Positions 6,157 through 13,704 are shown, numbered from the stretch's first letter. The stretch: 64,000 nt of DNA from Streptomyces sp. NBC_01571 (GCF_026339875.1 NZ_JAPEPZ010000001.1:6634001-6698000), one strand, 5' to 3'. The notes: generated by a model not told the origin, from the letters alone. Numbers and translations: made by a program.

Positions 6157-7862
6157 CGTCCGTGAACGGTGCGCTGAACGGATCGACCCGGCCCGTGAAC
6201 AGCGGGAACGGCGCCGTGAACGCTGAATCGACCCGGGCCGTGAACGCGCCGAACGGTTCCGTGAACGGCGCGGCCCGTCGCGTGAACACCCGTGAACACC
6301 TGCCGTCCGGCCCGATCGGATCGACCGGCCACCGTACCGAGCGCGGCGACGAGGGAGGAAAGAAGCCGCCCGCCGCCGCCCGGATCGTGGCTATGGCGCG
6401 CGAGCAGTACCGGTTCGTCACCTCCCCGGACGGCCGCCCCTACGCGGTCGCCATCGACGGCCCCAACACCGCGCTGCCGCTGCGGAACAAGGGTGGACTG
6501 CGTCAGCGCCTGGCCAAGCAGTTCGCCTACGACTACCCCGGCGAGGTGGCCTCACAGTCCGCGCTCGCGGACGCCATGACGGTGCTGGAAGGCATCGCGG
6601 AAGACACCGACCCCGTTCCGGTGCACCTGCGGGTGGGACGCGACCCGGCCGGCGGAATCGTCGTCGACCTCGGCAGCACCGACGGCCGCGCGGTCGTCGT
6701 CACCGCAACCGGCTGGAACATCGTCGACCGGGCCCCGGTGCTCTTCCGGCGCTCCGGAGCCATGGCCCCGATGCCCCCGCCCGTGCTGGACGGCGACGGC
6801 CTGGCCAAGCTGCACGCCCTGCTGAACATGGATCAGCCCACCTTTCACCAGCTTGTCGCGTGGCTGGTCGCGGCCTGGATTCCCGACATCCCGCACCCGG
6901 CGCTGGTGTGCAAGGGCGAGCAGGGCACGGGCAAGTCCAAGGCCGCGCAGATGTTCATCAACCTCGTCGACCCCTCACCTGCCTCCAAGCGCAGCCAGCC
7001 ACGCGATGAGAAGGCGTGGTCGCGGCAGGCGTTCGCCTCATGGGCTCTGTGCCTGGACAACGTCAGCACGATCCCGCCGTGGCTCTCGGACACCCTGTGC
7101 AAAGCCGTGACGGGTGACGGGGTCGTCGACCGGGCTTTGTACACCGATGACGACGTGGTGGTGCTCACCTTCAAGCGGGTGCTCGCGCTGACCACGATCG
7201 ACGCGGGAGCTCTCGCGGGCGACCTCGCCGAACGCGTCCTGTTGCTGGACTTGCAGCTCATCGACTCCGGTCGGCGCCGCTCTGAAGAGGAGTTGGACGC
7301 CACCTTCGCGGCCGTACGGCCTGCCGTGCTCGGGGCCCTGTTCGATGTGCTGGCCTGCGTCCTCGCGGTCCTGCCGTCGGTGCGGCTGGAGACCATGCCG
7401 CGCATGGCGGACTTCGCTCGTGTCCTCGCCGCGGTCGACGAGACCCAGGGCTGGAACACCCTTGGCGACTACCTTGCGACCTCGGAGAACGTCGCCACGG
7501 ACGCGTTGGAGGGTGACCCGTTCGCCATGGCCATCGCTCGGCTGGTCGACCAGGCCGGTAGCTGGCAGGGCACTGCCGGACAGCTCTTGGAGGCACTGCC
7601 CGCGCCGTTGGTCCGGCCGCCGAACTGGCCCAAGGACCCCACCCGCGCGAGCGGACGCGTCAAGCGCCTCGCCCCGCTGCTCCGCTCGATCGGGATCACC
7701 GTTGATGATACGCAGCGTAGTCGGGACCGGACCCGGCACAAGCTCCTGACGCTCGCACGCGCGGCCCCCGAGGACGAGACAGCGTCCGCACCCGAACAGG
7801 GCCCTCTGTGGCCGGAGGTGGCCCCGCCGGGGCGCCTTGAACCTCCATCTGACCAGTACTGA
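6153..7862 (+). CDS. Replication-type P-loop ATPase (SF3/D5-like helicase)
   Basis: A 569-residue protein. Residues 1-50 are low-complexity Asn/Val-rich sequence encoded by the cgtgaac repeats. An ATPase core follows: Walker A CKGEQGTGKSKA (about 252-263), a Walker B-like hydrophobic run ending in D (WALCLDNVS, about 294-302) and a sensor-like ALTTIDAG (about 345). This spacing is that of phage and plasmid replicative helicases rather than AAA proteases. No primase-polymerase active site is visible. GTG at 6153 overlaps the HNH stop (GTGA). It probably unwinds or initiates at the element's origin, which may lie in its own 5' end. Unlike pSAM2 there is no RepSA-type rolling-circle initiator. 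Confidence 0.75.
   Translation: MTSVNGALNGSTRPVNSGNGAVNAESTRAVNAPNGSVNGAARRVNTREHLPSGPIGSTGHRTERGDEGGKKPPAAARIVAMAREQYRFVTSPDGRPYAVAIDGPNTALPLRNKGGLRQRLAKQFAYDYPGEVASQSALADAMTVLEGIAEDTDPVPVHLRVGRDPAGGIVVDLGSTDGRAVVVTATGWNIVDRAPVLFRRSGAMAPMPPPVLDGDGLAKLHALLNMDQPTFHQLVAWLVAAWIPDIPHPALVCKGEQGTGKSKAAQMFINLVDPSPASKRSQPRDEKAWSRQAFASWALCLDNVSTIPPWLSDTLCKAVTGDGVVDRALYTDDDVVVLTFKRVLALTTIDAGALAGDLAERVLLLDLQLIDSGRRRSEEELDATFAAVRPAVLGALFDVLACVLAVLPSVRLETMPRMADFARVLAAVDETQGWNTLGDYLATSENVATDALEGDPFAMAIARLVDQAGSWQGTAGQLLEALPAPLVRPPNWPKDPTRASGRVKRLAPLLRSIGITVDDTQRSRDRTRHKLLTLARAAPEDETASAPEQGPLWPEVAPPGRLEPPSDQY
6161..6297 (+). repeat. Seven phased cgtgaac heptamers inside the ATPase gene
   Basis: cgtgaac starts at 6161, 6194, 6215, 6239, 6260, 6281 and 6291, with a near copy gctgaac at 6173. 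Most intervals are 21 bp (others 12, 24 and 10), close to whole helical turns. They encode the recurrent Val-Asn pairs at the N-terminus. This looks like an iteron array, a candidate replication origin within the initiator gene; a purely protein-level repeat is the alternative. Confidence 0.65.
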
Positions 7863-7921
7863 CGTAGCCGGAATGCCAGCCGGGCCGGGCCGCACACCAG
7901 CGGCCCGGACACGTCGAAGCT

Positions 7922-8033
7922 GCGGACGCTACAGCCGTCCAGTCCCCGCAGCGTCCGCACTAGCGTCCGCACTTCTCACCCGCTCTGGCCTGCACAGATT
8001 CGACCGTGCGGACGCTAAGGAGCTGCGGACGCT
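7922..8033. repeat. Cluster B of AGCGTCCGC nonamers upstream of the excisionase gene
   Basis: GCGGACGCT occurs at 7922, 8008 and 8025; AGCGTCCGC at 7950 and 7962. The interval 7974-8018 resembles 1871-1913 in cluster A. The cluster fills most of the 250-bp gap between the ATPase and excisionase genes, where it could serve as iterons, an operator or recombinase accessory sites. Confidence 0.75.
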
Positions 8034-8112
8034 GCGATACACCAACTCTCTAGGACCGCGACCGGCATCACTCCCACGCACCGCACGACGGACACGAGGA
8101 GTCACCACAGCC

Positions 8113-8355
8113 ATGGCCACCACCGAAGAGCCGACCGACCCGCGCGCCCTCCTGCGCGGCGGCCTGCCGGACCGCTACCTCACCCCCGAAGACCTGGTCA
8201 CGATGTTCAGCCTCCCGAGCGTCGAAACCGTCTACCAGTGGCGCCGCAAGCGCATCGGCCCCACCGGGTTCCGCGTCGGCCGCTACCTCCGCTTCAACCC
8301 CGCCGCCGTACGGGCCTGGGAAGCGGAACTGACCGCCCTCGACGACGCGGCCTGA
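8113..8355 (+). CDS. Excisionase-like MerR-type helix-turn-helix protein
   Basis: An 80-residue protein with the HTH_17 pattern of excisionases: YLTPEDLVTMFSLPSVETVY, then QWRRKRIGPTGFRVGRYLRF and a C-terminal VRAWEAEL. GAGGAG 11 nt before the ATG supports the start. In integrative elements such proteins bend the attachment region and steer the integrase to excision. It lies 585 bp upstream of the integrase and just after nonamer cluster B. A hairpin follows the stop, so it may be transcribed separately from the integrase. Confidence 0.85.
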   Translation: MATTEEPTDPRALLRGGLPDRYLTPEDLVTMFSLPSVETVYQWRRKRIGPTGFRVGRYLRFNPAAVRAWEAELTALDDAA

Positions 8356-8360
8356 CCGGT

Positions 8361-8395
8361 CCGGCCCGGCGGGGAGCCACCACCCGCCGGGCCGG
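8361..8395. terminator. Hairpin after the excisionase gene
   Basis: CCGGCCCGGCGGG (8361-8373) pairs with CCCGCCGGGCCGG (8383-8395), a 13-bp stem with a 9-nt loop. There is no T-run, as is common for Streptomyces terminators. Confidence 0.6.
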
Positions 8396-8489
8396 GGAGG
8401 CGGGGAGAACTCCCCAACCACCTCCCCGGCCCGCATCCCCCGCACTGATCAGCGCAGACACCGCTTCGGGGAGGCGGGGAGGCGTCACC
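8394..8489 (+). repeat. First copy of a 96-bp dyad-rich direct repeat before the integrase gene
   Basis: The copy holds GGGGAGAACTCCCC (8402-8415), an outer dyad GGGGAGG/CCTCCCC (8394-8400 and 8421-8427), the box tgatcagcgcaga, and a further ggggaggcggggag. The second copy at 8598-8693 keeps every dyad with matched base changes. Possible role: binding region for integrase, excisionase or another element protein. Confidence 0.7.
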
Positions 8490-8597
8490 TCAACCCCTCG
8501 AACGGCACCCCTGGAAGGCGTCCGCACTCCCTGTCTCTACCTCCCCGCCCGGCCCCGACAGACACCGCGAACGACAGGGAGGCACGGCCCGCCGGCT

Positions 8598-8693
8598 GAG
8601 GGAGGCAGGGAGAACTCCCTCACCGCCTCCCTGACCCTCCTCCCTCCATCTGATCAGCGCAGATGACCTCTCAGGGAGGCAGGGAGGCACACC
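8598..8693 (+). repeat. Second copy of the 96-bp dyad-rich repeat
   Basis: The counterpart dyads are AGGGAGAACTCCCT (8607-8620) and AGGGAGG/CCTCCCT (8599-8605 and 8626-8632). G-C outer pairs of copy 1 are A-T here on both sides, so symmetry is conserved although the sequence has changed. tgatcagcgcaga is identical in both. Confidence 0.7.
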
Positions 8694-8771
8694 CCCAGCA
8701 CCCCCGAGAACCCCCTCCGGAAGCCATCCGACAGCCCCCGTCCCAGCCTCCCTGAGAGCCCGCGCACAGGT

Positions 8772-8805
8772 GCTACCGGTAGCAACCCCACCCGCTACCG
8801 GTAGC
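8772..8805. repeat. Two GCTACCGGTAGC palindromes upstream of the integrase gene
   Basis: The perfect 12-bp palindrome GCTACCGGTAGC occurs at 8772-8783 and 8794-8805, 22 bp apart (about two helical turns). A half site gctaccg follows near 8915, just before the integrase ribosome site. This is a likely operator pair for integrase expression; the binder is unknown. Confidence 0.65.
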
Positions 8806-8940
8806 AACCCCGCTAGCACCCCAAACCCCCGATGATCAGGCCCGTAGCGAGTAGCGGGCCCGGCCCAGCACACCCCAAAACCGGGCCGACGGCGCCCTTA
8901 GGGCCCCGCCCGGCCTGCTACCGAGAAGGGATCAGCCCCT

Positions 8941-10176
8941 ATGGCTGGCCACATCCAAGACCGCTGGTACAAGACCGAAACCAACGCTGACGGCAGGACC
9001 GCCCGCGTCAAGAGTGACCGCCACGGCACCGGCATGCGGTACCGCGCCCGGTACGTCGGCCCCGACGGCTCGGAGAAGTCCAAGAGCTTCCCCGACGGAC
9101 AGAAGCGCGTTGCTGAGAAGTGGCTGTCTGCGATCGAGGCCGACATGACGCGCGGCCAGTACATCGACCCCGCCGCCGGACGCCTCACCGTCCGCCAGCA
9201 CGCCGACCGCTGGCTCAACTCCCTGACCGGGGACCCTGGCACATTCGTTGGGACTGAGCGCCGGATTCGCTTGCACGTCCTGCCGTACCTGGGTAGCCGC
9301 CCGTTGGGATCGCTCCGGCCAGTCCACATTCGCGAGTGGCTGCGGGAGTTGGAGGACGGCGGGGTAGCACCCGCCTACCAGCGGGTCATTTTCGCGAACT
9401 TGAGCACCATGCTCACGGCCGCTGTCGATGACCTGGTGATCCCGAGTAACCCGTGCCGCTCGAACTCAGTGAAGATCCCCAAGTTGGACCCCCGACGGGT
9501 CGTCCCGTGGGAGCGGGAGCGGGTGTTCGCCGTTCGGGCCGCTCTCGTCGAGGAGTATCGCGCCACGGTGGATCTAGCGAGCGGCTGCGGGATGCGGCAG
9601 GGCGAAGTACTGGGACTGGCCGTCGAGGACATCGACTTCACAGAAGACGTGGTGCACGTCATCCGGCAGGTGAAGCTGATCCGGAACCGGCCGGTCTTTG
9701 CTGTCCCCAAGAACGGCAAGCCCCGCGCCGTTCCGCTCCCGGCGTCTGTCGCTCGCCGCCTGAGGGAGCACCTCGCACAGCACCCGCCGGCGAGCGTGAC
9801 GCTGCCATGGCGCGCGGTTGACGGCAGGCCCGTCACGGCGACGCTGCTCTTCCACCGGCGCGAGGTCGAACCGGTGAACCGCAACGACTTCAACCGGTGG
9901 GCGTGGCGCCCGGCCCTAGCGTCCGCAGGCGTGCCCTACGGACGCGAGAACGGGATGCACGCGCTGAGGCACTTCTACGCTTCCGTGCTGTTGGATGCAG
10001 GCGAGAGCATTAAGGCGCTGTCGGAGTACTTGGGGCACCACGACCCCGGATTCACGCTCCGCACGTACACCCACCTCATGCCGAGCAGTAGGGCCCGGAC
10101 GCGGTCGGCGGTTGACCGGGTGTTCGATGACTCACCGGAGGGCGATGACGGCCCCACGACGGCCCAAGTGGCCTGA
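8941..10176 (+). CDS. int: Tyrosine recombinase (integrase)
   Basis: A 411-residue integrase. Residues 1-65 are an arm-binding-type domain (RYRARYVGPDGSEKSKSF), about 75-175 the SAM-like core-binding domain (TVRQHADRWLN, then GTERRIRLHVLPYLG), and about 190-390 the catalytic domain. The catalytic residues can be read: Arg in GCGMRQGEVLGL, the HxxR box in MHALRHFYAS, His in YLGHHDP, and the nucleophile Tyr in RTYTHLM. A GAAGGGA ribosome site precedes the ATG. It would recombine the 13-bp core at the moeZ 3' end. Its stop lies 43 nt before attR. An AGCGTCCGC nonamer occurs within the gene at 9918. Confidence 0.95.
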   Translation: MAGHIQDRWYKTETNADGRTARVKSDRHGTGMRYRARYVGPDGSEKSKSFPDGQKRVAEKWLSAIEADMTRGQYIDPAAGRLTVRQHADRWLNSLTGDPGTFVGTERRIRLHVLPYLGSRPLGSLRPVHIREWLRELEDGGVAPAYQRVIFANLSTMLTAAVDDLVIPSNPCRSNSVKIPKLDPRRVVPWERERVFAVRAALVEEYRATVDLASGCGMRQGEVLGLAVEDIDFTEDVVHVIRQVKLIRNRPVFAVPKNGKPRAVPLPASVARRLREHLAQHPPASVTLPWRAVDGRPVTATLLFHRREVEPVNRNDFNRWAWRPALASAGVPYGRENGMHALRHFYASVLLDAGESIKALSEYLGHHDPGFTLRTYTHLMPSSRARTRSAVDRVFDDSPEGDDGPTTAQVA

Positions 10177-10219
10177 CAGGGCGGTAAAGCGGCAGGTCAT
10201 AGCGCATGTGTCCTGACTT

Positions 10220-10232
10220 GCCGGTCTACTGA
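10220..10232 (+). repeat. attR core: second copy of the 13-bp direct repeat
   Basis: Exact copy of 519-531 (gccggtctactga). The DNA to its right, with a strong hairpin, is the presumed native sequence downstream of moeZ. Confidence 0.82.
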
Positions 10233-10240
10233 GCAACGGG

Positions 10241-10267
10241 CGAGCCGGTCCGCCGAGCACCGGCTCG
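10241..10267. terminator. Presumed native moeZ terminator, displaced by the element
   Basis: CGAGCCGGT (10241-10249) pairs with ACCGGCTCG (10259-10267) across 9 nt. It sits 9 bp after attR, where the moeZ terminator would be in an unoccupied chromosome. Confidence 0.65.
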
Positions 10268-10278
10268 TCCCGTACTTC

Positions 10279-10327
10279 CGACGGCGGGGGTCTCGCACAC
10301 GACAGGTGTGGGGGACCCCCGCCGTCG
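10279..10327 (-). terminator. Terminator of the alpha/beta hydrolase gene
   Basis: CGACGGCGGGGGTC (10279-10292) pairs with GACCCCCGCCGTCG (10314-10327), and the loop holds an inner cacac/gtgtg hairpin. It abuts the stop codon of the minus-strand hydrolase. Confidence 0.75.
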
Positions 10328-11878
10328 TCATGAACAGACCTTGCCGTCCTTCGGTACCGTCCCGTTCAGCAGATAGCCGTTCACCGTGGAGTCGACACAC
10401 TCGCTGCCACTCCCGTACGCGCCATGGCCCTCGCCCTTCCAGGTGAGCTCCACCCCGACGCCCTTGCCCAGTTCGTCGGCCATCCTGCGGGCGCCCTCGT
10501 ACGGCGTCGCCGGGTCCCCGGTGTTGCCCACGACCAGGACGGGCGCGGCTCCCGGGGCGCTGACCTCCGGGGTGTCGTACTGACCGGCGACCGGCCAGTC
10601 GTGACACCAGCCCGCCGTGTCCCAGCCCATGAAATCGCCGAAGACGGGCGAGATCTTCTCGAACTCGGGCAGCAGCTTCCTCGTCTCCTCGGGAGTCGGC
10701 CGCTGCTTGTCGTCCAAGCACGATATGACCCGTTGTGAATGGGTCGTCGTGCCGTAGTGCCCTGCGGAGTCGCGGTCGTTGTACCCGTCGGCGAGCTCCA
10801 GCAGTTCCGTCCCGTCGCCGTCCTCGGCCGCCTCGAGCGCCCTGGTCAGGCGCGGCCAGCCCGCCTTGCTGTACAGCGGCAGCACGATGCCGGTGAGGGC
10901 CAGGGTCTGGGTGAGCTCGCGCCCGCCGGTGGTCCGCAGCGGCTTCGCGTCGATCCGGTCCAGAAGGTCCACGATCTTCCGGGAGCCCTGCGCGGGGTCC
11001 TGGCCGGTGGACTTGAGGTAGTCGTCCAGGGCGCGCTGGAACCCCAGGGTCTGGTTCTTGGCGTGGCCCACCGTGTCGGCGCTCGGGTCGACGACGGCGT
11101 CCAGCACCAGCCGTCCCACGTTCTCGGGGAACAAGTGGGCGTACACACCACCGAGTTCCGTGCCGTAGGAGATGCCGAAGTAGTGCATGCGGCTGTCGCC
11201 GAGGACCTGGCGCATCAGGTCCATGTCGCGGGCGGTGTCGGTCGTCGAGACGTGCGACATCAGCTTTCCGGCGGCCTTCTCGCAGCCCCTGCCGAAGTCC
11301 GTGGCGTCCTTGAAGTAGGCGCTCTCCTCCGCGGCGTCGTCCGGAGTCGCGTCCACCGACTCGGCGGCCTGGATCGCCTTGTCACCGCGGCAGCGCACAC
11401 CCTCGCTCGCGGCGACACCGCGCGGGTCCCAGCTCACCAGGTCGTAGCGCTCGTGGAGCGGGCCGACGAGGCTCTCGTAGCCGGGCATCGTGGAGACGCC
11501 CGAACCGCCGGGGCCGCCGAAGTTGAACAGGAGCGAGCCGAGGCGCTTGCCCTGGCCACCGGTCGCCTTCGAACGGATCAGCGCGAGGCCGATCGTCTCG
11601 CCGCCCGGCTTCGCGTAGTCGAGCGGCACCTTGAGTGTCGCGCACTGCCATCCGCCGCGCTGGGCGGCGGAGCCCGAAGTGCCCTTGCAGCGGCCCCAGT
11701 CGGGCTTCTGCGCGGTGAGCGAGGCCGGCAGGGCCGAAGCGCCGCCGGACGAAGGCGTGGTGGCCGACGGAGGGTCGCTGTTCTTCCCCTCGTCCTTGCC
11801 GTTCCCGGACGAGCCGCCGCAGCCGGCCACCAGCAGAGCGGCCGCCACCACGGCAGTCCACCGCGCGAAACGCGTCAT
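10328..11878 (-). CDS. Secreted lipoprotein alpha/beta hydrolase (tripeptidyl aminopeptidase family)
   Basis: A 516-residue exported enzyme. The N-terminus has a short basic region, a hydrophobic stretch and a lipobox ending LLVAGC (Cys 20), so it should be lipid-anchored outside the membrane. The alpha/beta hydrolase fold shows the oxyanion segment LLFNFGGPGGSGVST, the nucleophile elbow YFGISYGTELGGVYA (Ser), the acid region VLVVGNTGDPATPYE and the catalytic His in WKGEGHGAYGSG. This is the TAP/SCO-tripeptidyl aminopeptidase pattern with a C-terminal TAP-like domain; substrates are probably N-terminal tripeptides. Its downstream-facing paralogue at 11994 is closely similar. GGGGGGAG precedes the ATG. 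Confidence 0.87.
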   Translation of the reverse strand: MTRFARWTAVVAAALLVAGCGGSSGNGKDEGKNSDPPSATTPSSGGASALPASLTAQKPDWGRCKGTSGSAAQRGGWQCATLKVPLDYAKPGGETIGLALIRSKATGGQGKRLGSLLFNFGGPGGSGVSTMPGYESLVGPLHERYDLVSWDPRGVAASEGVRCRGDKAIQAAESVDATPDDAAEESAYFKDATDFGRGCEKAAGKLMSHVSTTDTARDMDLMRQVLGDSRMHYFGISYGTELGGVYAHLFPENVGRLVLDAVVDPSADTVGHAKNQTLGFQRALDDYLKSTGQDPAQGSRKIVDLLDRIDAKPLRTTGGRELTQTLALTGIVLPLYSKAGWPRLTRALEAAEDGDGTELLELADGYNDRDSAGHYGTTTHSQRVISCLDDKQRPTPEETRKLLPEFEKISPVFGDFMGWDTAGWCHDWPVAGQYDTPEVSAPGAAPVLVVGNTGDPATPYEGARRMADELGKGVGVELTWKGEGHGAYGSGSECVDSTVNGYLLNGTVPKDGKVCS

Positions 11879-11993
11879 GAGTCTCCCCCCTCACCCGTGG
11901 TCCGCCGGATGCCGCGGATCACCTGCACGCCATATTAGGCCTCGGCGGCGAGCAGCCCCGTGCCCCTGTGGATAACCGTTTGACCTGGGCTTT

Positions 11994-13547
11994 CTAGGTG
12001 CAGACGGTTCCGGCAGGGGGTACGGCTCCGTCCAGCAGATAGCCGTCCACCGCGTTGTGCACGCACTTGTTCCCGCTGTCGTACGCGCCGTGTCCCTGGC
12101 CCTTGTAGGTCAGCTCGACGCCGACGCCCTTGCCCAGCGCCTCCGCCATCTTCTTCGCGCCCTCGTACGGTGTGGCCGGGTCACCGGTGTTGCCGACCAC
12201 GAGGATCGGCGCCGCGCCGGCGGCGCCGACGTCCGGGTGGTCGGCGGCCCCCGGGACGGCCCAGTCGGTGCAACTGAGCATGCCCCAGGCCAGATAGGCG
12301 CCGAACAGGGGCGACGCGGCCCGGAACTCCGGAAGTTTCGCCTCGACGTCGGCGGCGGTGTAACGCGGCTTCTCGTCCGCGCAGTTGATGGACACGTTCG
12401 CCGCGGTGAGATTGCTGTACTGGCCGTCCTCGCTGCGCCCGTTCATCGAGTCCGACAGCACCATCAGCTCCTTGCCGTCACCGTTGTACGCCTGGTCCAG
12501 TCCCTCCGTCAGGTACTCCCAGAAGTCCTTGGAGTACAGGGCCTGAGCGATGCCGTTGGTCGCTGCGGTCTGGGTCAGCTCACGCGGGAAGATGCCGGGG
12601 ATCGGCTTGCTCTCCAGGTCGGTGAGGAGCTTGGCGATGCGGTCCTTGACGTCGTGCGGGGTGTCGCCGATCGGGCAGGGATCCGCCTTCGAGGTGCAGT
12701 CCTCGGCGAAGTTGTCGAGCGCGAGCTGGAAGCCCCTGGCCTGTCCGAGCGCGCTCTGTTCCGGGTCCTGCGTCGGGTCGACCACCCCGTCGAACACGGC
12801 GCGGCCCACCTTCTTGGGGAACAAGTGGGCGTACACACCGCCGAGTTCGGTGCCGTAGGAGATGCCGAAGTAGTGCAGCTTGTCGTCCCCGAGGACCTGC
12901 CGCATGAGGTCCATGTCGCGGGCCGCGTCGGTGGTGCGCACGTGCGGGATGGTCCGGCCCGAGTTCTTCTCGCAGGCCGCGTTGAACGCCTTGGTGTTGT
13001 CCAGGAGCGCCTTCCGCTGGGTGTCGTCGTCGGGGATGGCGTCCTGCTGGAAGTACGAGTCGAGCTGGCTGTCGTCCTCGCACTCCACCCCGTCGCTGCG
13101 GCCGACCCCGCGCGGATCGAAGCTCACCAGGTCGTAGCGGGTGCGCAGCTTCGCGTAGTCCCCGCCGAAGGCGGGCAGCGTGGTGACGCCCGAGCCGCCG
13201 GGGCCGCCGAAGTTGAAGACGAGGGAGCCGATGCGTTTGTCCGGGTCGCCGCTCGCCCGCGCCCGGATCAGCGCGATGCCGATCGTGTCGCCCTTGGGGG
13301 CGGACCAGTCGAGGGGAGCCTTCATGGTGGCGCACTGCCACTGCGCACCGCCCGGCAGAGGAGAGGGGGCGTCGCCGCCGCCCTCGGACTCGGAAGGGGC
13401 CGGGCAGTCCTGCCAGTTCAGCTGCTGGGCCGTCAGATCCCCGTCCTTGGGTCCTTCGCTGCAGCCCGTCAGCACACAGGACAGCAGGACGGCGGTCACG
13501 GTGAGGGCAGCGGCGCGCGACTGGGACGGGTTCGGCATGTCTCCCAT
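11994..13547 (-). CDS. Second secreted lipoprotein alpha/beta hydrolase (paralogue)
   Basis: A 517-residue paralogue of the neighbouring gene, sharing FNFGGPGGSGVTTLP, the Ser elbow YFGISYGTELGGVYAHLFP, ILVVGNTGDPATPYEGA and the His motif GQGHGAYDSG. A lipobox VLTGC follows the hydrophobic signal segment, so it is a surface lipoprotein. The two genes lie head to tail on the minus strand with about 115 bp between them, which suggests a tandem duplication. Two in-frame ATGs (13547 and 13538) are possible starts; the first is kept. The family cleaves N-terminal tri- or dipeptides, and the exact specificity is unknown. Confidence 0.85.
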   Translation of the reverse strand: MGDMPNPSQSRAAALTVTAVLLSCVLTGCSEGPKDGDLTAQQLNWQDCPAPSESEGGGDAPSPLPGGAQWQCATMKAPLDWSAPKGDTIGIALIRARASGDPDKRIGSLVFNFGGPGGSGVTTLPAFGGDYAKLRTRYDLVSFDPRGVGRSDGVECEDDSQLDSYFQQDAIPDDDTQRKALLDNTKAFNAACEKNSGRTIPHVRTTDAARDMDLMRQVLGDDKLHYFGISYGTELGGVYAHLFPKKVGRAVFDGVVDPTQDPEQSALGQARGFQLALDNFAEDCTSKADPCPIGDTPHDVKDRIAKLLTDLESKPIPGIFPRELTQTAATNGIAQALYSKDFWEYLTEGLDQAYNGDGKELMVLSDSMNGRSEDGQYSNLTAANVSINCADEKPRYTAADVEAKLPEFRAASPLFGAYLAWGMLSCTDWAVPGAADHPDVGAAGAAPILVVGNTGDPATPYEGAKKMAEALGKGVGVELTYKGQGHGAYDSGNKCVHNAVDGYLLDGAVPPAGTVCT

Positions 13548-13704
13548 CCTGCGGTCGCGCCGGGCGGTGCGCTCGGGACGCGGGCCGTGCGGGTGAGGGC
13601 ACGGCGGCCCGTGCCCGCCGATGCGGGTCGGGGCGGGCCGTGCCCGTGCGGCCGGTGGGCGCCGTGCCCATGCTCCCCGGGGTGCGGTGTGCCGTGCCGG
13701 CTCC

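Larger units (their letters stand above)
519..10232 (+). mobile_element. Integrated genetic element (about 9.7 kb) in the 3' end of moeZ
   Basis: The element is bounded by a 13-bp direct repeat (gccggtctactga) at 519-531 and 10220-10232. It contains, in order: a DUF6953-like protein, a repeat-rich non-coding tract, a GntR-Nudix fusion, an XRE/TPR regulator, a sigma-like factor, a 46-aa protein, an HNH endonuclease, a replication ATPase, an excisionase-like HTH protein and a tyrosine integrase. The integrase stop lies 43 nt from the right repeat, the usual arrangement for integrative elements. The layout resembles actinomycete integrative and conjugative elements (pSAM2 type), but no TraB/FtsK-like transfer gene and no phage structural gene is present. 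That it is an element is well supported; the exact class (mobilisable element, phage satellite, decayed AICE) is inference. Confidence 0.88.

Noticed and set aside
10328..13547. A secondary-metabolite cluster around the two hydrolases
   Set aside because: No synthase, carrier-protein or tailoring genes accompany them; they look like secreted peptidases.
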